Positions 4,261 to 5,991 of a DNA stretch of 5,991 nucleotides are shown piece after piece. The notes under the pieces are model-generated. The model did no database searches. It was not told where the DNA came from and saw only the letters and a program-made list of their open reading frames with translations. The stretch's first letter is position 1, and each line of letters opens with the position of its first letter. This DNA is from Alphaproteobacteria bacterium (GTDB lineage: Bacteria; Pseudomonadota; Alphaproteobacteria; Rs-D84). Position numbers and translations under genes: made by a program. The stretch spans positions 1-5,991 of the forward strand of contig JAGBGA010000087.1 of the NCBI GenBank assembly GCA_017936185.1, given 5' to 3'.

Positions 4261-5553
4261 AATAAATTTGCCACGAAGTGATGCTTTGTTTGCCGCCGTA
4301 ATTGTTATTTGTGTTAATTCGGGTGCGTTATCGCATGCCGGTACAATGCATTGTTGCATAAATGGTGTGCGATATACCAGATGACGTCCGGTTTTGTCGG
4401 TGCCTTCAAGCAAACATTCAAGTGTTTTTCCAATGCACGATTCGTTGAATTCGCGTTGAACTTCGTTTAAGTATGTGTCCAGTTTCGCAAGGCGTTCAGA
4501 CTTGATATTTTCGGGGATTTGGTCGGGCATTAATGCGGCGGCCGTATGTGGACGTGGTGAATACTTGAACGAATATGAATTTATGTATTTTATTTGTTTG
4601 GCAATTGCCATTGTTTGTTCAAAATCCGAATCGGTTTCGCCCGGGAATCCAACAATAAAATCAGATGAAATTTGAATGTCGGGGCGTGCGATTTTTAGTT
4701 TGCGGATTATGTCGGTATATAATTCCAAACTGTATGGTCGGTTCATGCGTGATAAAACATTTTGCGAACCGCTTTGAATCGGCATGTTCAAAAATGGTAA
4801 CAATTTTGGTTCGGTCGCAAACATAGAAATCAGGTCGTCTGTCATTTCGGTTGGGTAACTTGATGTAAAGCGTATACGCATGATTTCTGGGATTTTTGCG
4901 GTTTCGCGTATCAGGTCAGACAAACGATATGTTTTGCCGTTTTCGTCGGTATATTTATATCCGTTTACGTTTTGGCCCAAGAAGCATATTTCAATTGCGC
5001 CGGTTTTTGCCGCGTGGATTGTGTCGCGAATGCAATCGTCAAATGGACGTGATAATTCGCGGCCACGTGTGTATGGAACAATGCAATATGTGCATACGTG
5101 ATTGCAGCCTTCTTGGATTGGTATGTATGCCACGCGTGGTGATTTTTCCATTTGGGGTAATTCATCAAATTTTTCCAAACCACCCAGGTCGATGTTTAAT
5201 AATTTTGCGTCGGGGTTTTTCAGAATTTCGGGTAATTTATGATAAGACTGTGGCCCCAAAACAAAATTTAAATCGGGAATTCGATGAAATGCGGTTGCGC
5301 CCGCTTCACGTGCAACGCAACCAACAATACCAAACAGGGCAGATGGCTTTTTCGCGCGTCTGATACGCCCCAGTGCAGAAAAAACTTTATCCGTCGCCTT
5401 GGCGCGAACCGCGCATGTGTTCAAAATGATAATGTCGGCGTCTGAAACATCGTCTGTACGCATGAAACCATGGTGTTCCAGCAGACTGGCAATACGCCAC
5501 CCATCGTAAACGTTCATTTGACAGCCAAAGGTTTGGATAAAGAATTTTTTCAT
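4234..5553 (-). CDS. miaB: tRNA-2-methylthio-N6-isopentenyladenosine-37 synthase MiaB
   Basis: MiaB is a radical-SAM methylthiotransferase that converts i6A37 to ms2i6A37 in tRNAs reading codons that begin with U, stabilising codon pairing. At 439 aa it has the family's usual length and all three domains. The N-terminal UPF0004 domain carries C11, C47 and C79 for the auxiliary [4Fe-4S] cluster (QTFGCQMN, LNTCAVR, GIVGC). The radical-SAM core has C150-x3-C154-x2-C157 (EGCNHVCTYC) followed by IVPYTRGRE. Further MiaB-type motifs are LGQNVNGY (192-199), DFIVGFPGET (298-307) and FKYSPRPHTAA (329-339). The C-terminal TRAM domain begins near GKTLECLLEG (375-384). QTFGCQMN and VPYTRGRE favour MiaB over RimO or MtaB. 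It starts 9 nt after the preceding small ORF with a weak ribosome binding site, consistent with operon coupling. All key residues are present. Confidence 0.96.
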   Translation of the reverse strand: MKKFFIQTFGCQMNVYDGWRIASLLEHHGFMRTDDVSDADIIILNTCAVRAKATDKVFSALGRIRRAKKPSALFGIVGCVAREAGATAFHRIPDLNFVLGPQSYHKLPEILKNPDAKLLNIDLGGLEKFDELPQMEKSPRVAYIPIQEGCNHVCTYCIVPYTRGRELSRPFDDCIRDTIHAAKTGAIEICFLGQNVNGYKYTDENGKTYRLSDLIRETAKIPEIMRIRFTSSYPTEMTDDLISMFATEPKLLPFLNMPIQSGSQNVLSRMNRPYSLELYTDIIRKLKIARPDIQISSDFIVGFPGETDSDFEQTMAIAKQIKYINSYSFKYSPRPHTAAALMPDQIPENIKSERLAKLDTYLNEVQREFNESCIGKTLECLLEGTDKTGRHLVYRTPFMQQCIVPACDNAPELTQITITAANKASLRGKFISEPNPSTN

Positions 5554-5562
5554 ATTGTTGCT

Positions 5563-5733
5563 TTATTTGTGTTTCGTGTTTTTATAGCGATATTGACAGT
5601 TTGTATTGTTGTTTATAATTTGTTTTGCGCGTAACCAGTGCAACAGACGTTGTTTGTCCTGTTGCCTGGAAATCGCCGCCATGGCTTCGTTTTGAGACAT
5701 TTCGCGCAAAAATTTACGAATTGCGTAATCCAT
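5563..5733 (-). CDS. Small helical ORF before miaB, 56 aa, unknown
   Basis: Not recognised. The 56-residue product (MDYAIRKFLREM...) is largely helical and charged, with a central stretch of Q/R/K/L residues (about 23-38) and a basic, N-rich tail. It has no signal peptide or membrane segment. Its ATG follows the stop of the upstream 63-aa ORF with one base between (TAATATG) and lacks a clear Shine-Dalgarno, so translation would depend on coupling. The frame stays open upstream for at least another 39 codons, underneath the 63-aa ORF. The two may therefore be one 120-aa protein split at an A7 run. miaB begins 9 nt downstream, so this belongs to the miaB operon. Confidence 0.5.
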   Translation of the reverse strand: MDYAIRKFLREMSQNEAMAAISRQQDKQRLLHWLRAKQIINNNTNCQYRYKNTKHK

Positions 5734-5734
5734 A

Positions 5735-5926
5735 TTATTTGTTTCTGGTTTTGTTGTTGCGCATTTTTTTAAGGACGCTTTTCTTGGTTTGTTCGTATTT
5801 TTTGACGATATGTGGCGCGGGCAGTTTTTCAGATGGAATGGTGATTTCAACCAGACCGTATCTAATGCCTGTGATACGATTGTCGTCTATGATACCGATA
5901 ACTTTGATTGTGTTTTTTTTACTCAT
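5735..5926 (-). CDS. Small basic ORF between gatB and miaB, 63 aa, unknown
   Basis: Not recognised. The product has a beta-type start (TIKVIGIIDDNRITGIRYGL) with an IPSEKLP phrase, then a lysine/arginine-rich C-terminal third. It has no signal peptide or membrane helix and is probably cytoplasmic. The start is well supported: AAAGGA lies 8 nt before the ATG and overlaps the stop codon of gatB (5939-5941), as expected for coupled operon genes. Its last nine codons follow a run of seven A residues (minus strand, 5770-5764). Losing one A there would join it to the next ORF as a single 120-aa protein. It could be a real small protein or a frameshifted one. Confidence 0.6.
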   Translation of the reverse strand: MSKKNTIKVIGIIDDNRITGIRYGLVEITIPSEKLPAPHIVKKYEQTKKSVLKKMRNNKTRNK

Positions 5927-5934
5927 GTCTTTTT

Positions 5935-5940
5935 TCCTTT
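5935..5940 (-). promoter_or_regulatory. Ribosome binding site of the 63-aa ORF, overlapping the gatB stop
   Basis: On the minus strand AAAGGA lies 8 nt before the ATG at 5926 and shares its first two bases with the TAA stop of gatB. This suggests translational coupling. Confidence 0.65.
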
Positions 5941-5991
5941 AGGCTAATTTTTTTCTTAAAATTTCGTTTACGACGGCGGGGTTTGCCTGTC
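5939..5991 (-). CDS. gatB: 3' end of probable gatB (Asp-tRNA(Asn)/Glu-tRNA(Gln) amidotransferase subunit B), partial
   Basis: Only the last 16 codons and the stop are inside the window; the gene runs in from the right. They read QANPAVVNEILRKKLA, very close to the conserved GQANPxxVNExLxxKL ending of the GatB/YqeY domain, which contacts tRNA. GatB transfers ammonia to misacylated Glu-tRNA(Gln) or Asp-tRNA(Asn) within the GatCAB complex. A stand-alone YqeY-type protein ends in a similar way, so GatB is the likelier call but not certain. The stop overlaps the ribosome binding site of the next ORF, so the genes are co-transcribed toward miaB. Confidence 0.65.
   Translation of the reverse strand, partial: QANPAVVNEILRKKLA

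Noticed and set aside
4896..5363. 155-codon plus-strand reading frame
   Set aside because: It lies wholly antisense to the well-supported miaB. Its product is basic and cysteine/arginine-rich with no recognisable domain, as expected of a shadow frame.
5625..5942. 105-codon plus-strand frame with hydrophobic C-terminal half
   Set aside because: It is antisense to the two small operon ORFs. The hydrophobicity comes from reading the complement of lysine-rich AAA codons, and there is no ribosome binding site.
1..5991. CRISPR array, insertion sequence or prophage
   Set aside because: No regularly spaced direct repeats, no transposase or integrase frames and no terminal inverted repeats with target duplications were seen.

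Overview
The window looks like an AT-rich Gram-negative chromosome segment, most likely from an alphaproteobacterium. Three exported envelope proteins (two beta-barrels ending in aromatic residues and one lipoprotein with a canonical lipobox) show a diderm cell. Codon use is AT-leaning, several genes have strong AGGAG-type ribosome binding sites, and most plus-strand genes end in compact hairpin terminators. The alphaproteobacterial assignment rests on general resemblance only and is tentative. I saw no transposase, integrase, phage gene, CRISPR array, tRNA or rRNA.

Layout, left to right. Positions 1-82 hold the 3' end of an unidentified upstream transcript and its terminator. A small 8-stranded-type outer membrane beta-barrel protein (236-847, +) follows, with its own terminator. 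Directly behind that terminator is a near-consensus sigma70 promoter (TTGACC, 17 bp, TATAAT). It drives a leader containing a fully paired 20-bp hairpin followed by a T-run, and then a DUF2798-like four-helix membrane protein (1013-1465, +). A bidirectional terminator separates this gene from a convergent, unusually short Dps/ferritin-like gene (1502-1858, -). A 200-bp divergent intergenic region with several dyads separates the Dps-like gene from an outer membrane lipoprotein (2059-2619, +) that looks like a Cu/Zn superoxide dismutase fold without its metal ligands. After another terminator comes a compact autotransporter-like beta-barrel protein (2722-4260, +).

The right end is a minus-strand housekeeping block read leftward: the last 16 codons of a probable gatB (amidotransferase subunit B), two tiny unrecognised ORFs (63 and 56 aa) joined by a stop/start junction and perhaps originally one gene, then miaB (tRNA methylthiotransferase). 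The 3' end of miaB overlaps that of the autotransporter-like gene by 27 bp, with no terminator between them.

The left two-thirds thus reads as separately transcribed envelope and stress genes, each with its own start and stop signals. The right third reads as one translation-related operon. The least ordinary items are the hairpin leader at 938-993, the metal-ligand-less SodC-like lipoprotein, the 118-residue Dps-like protein with a complete ferroxidase ligand pattern, and the A7 tract that separates the two small ORFs before miaB. None of these is proven to be a new system.
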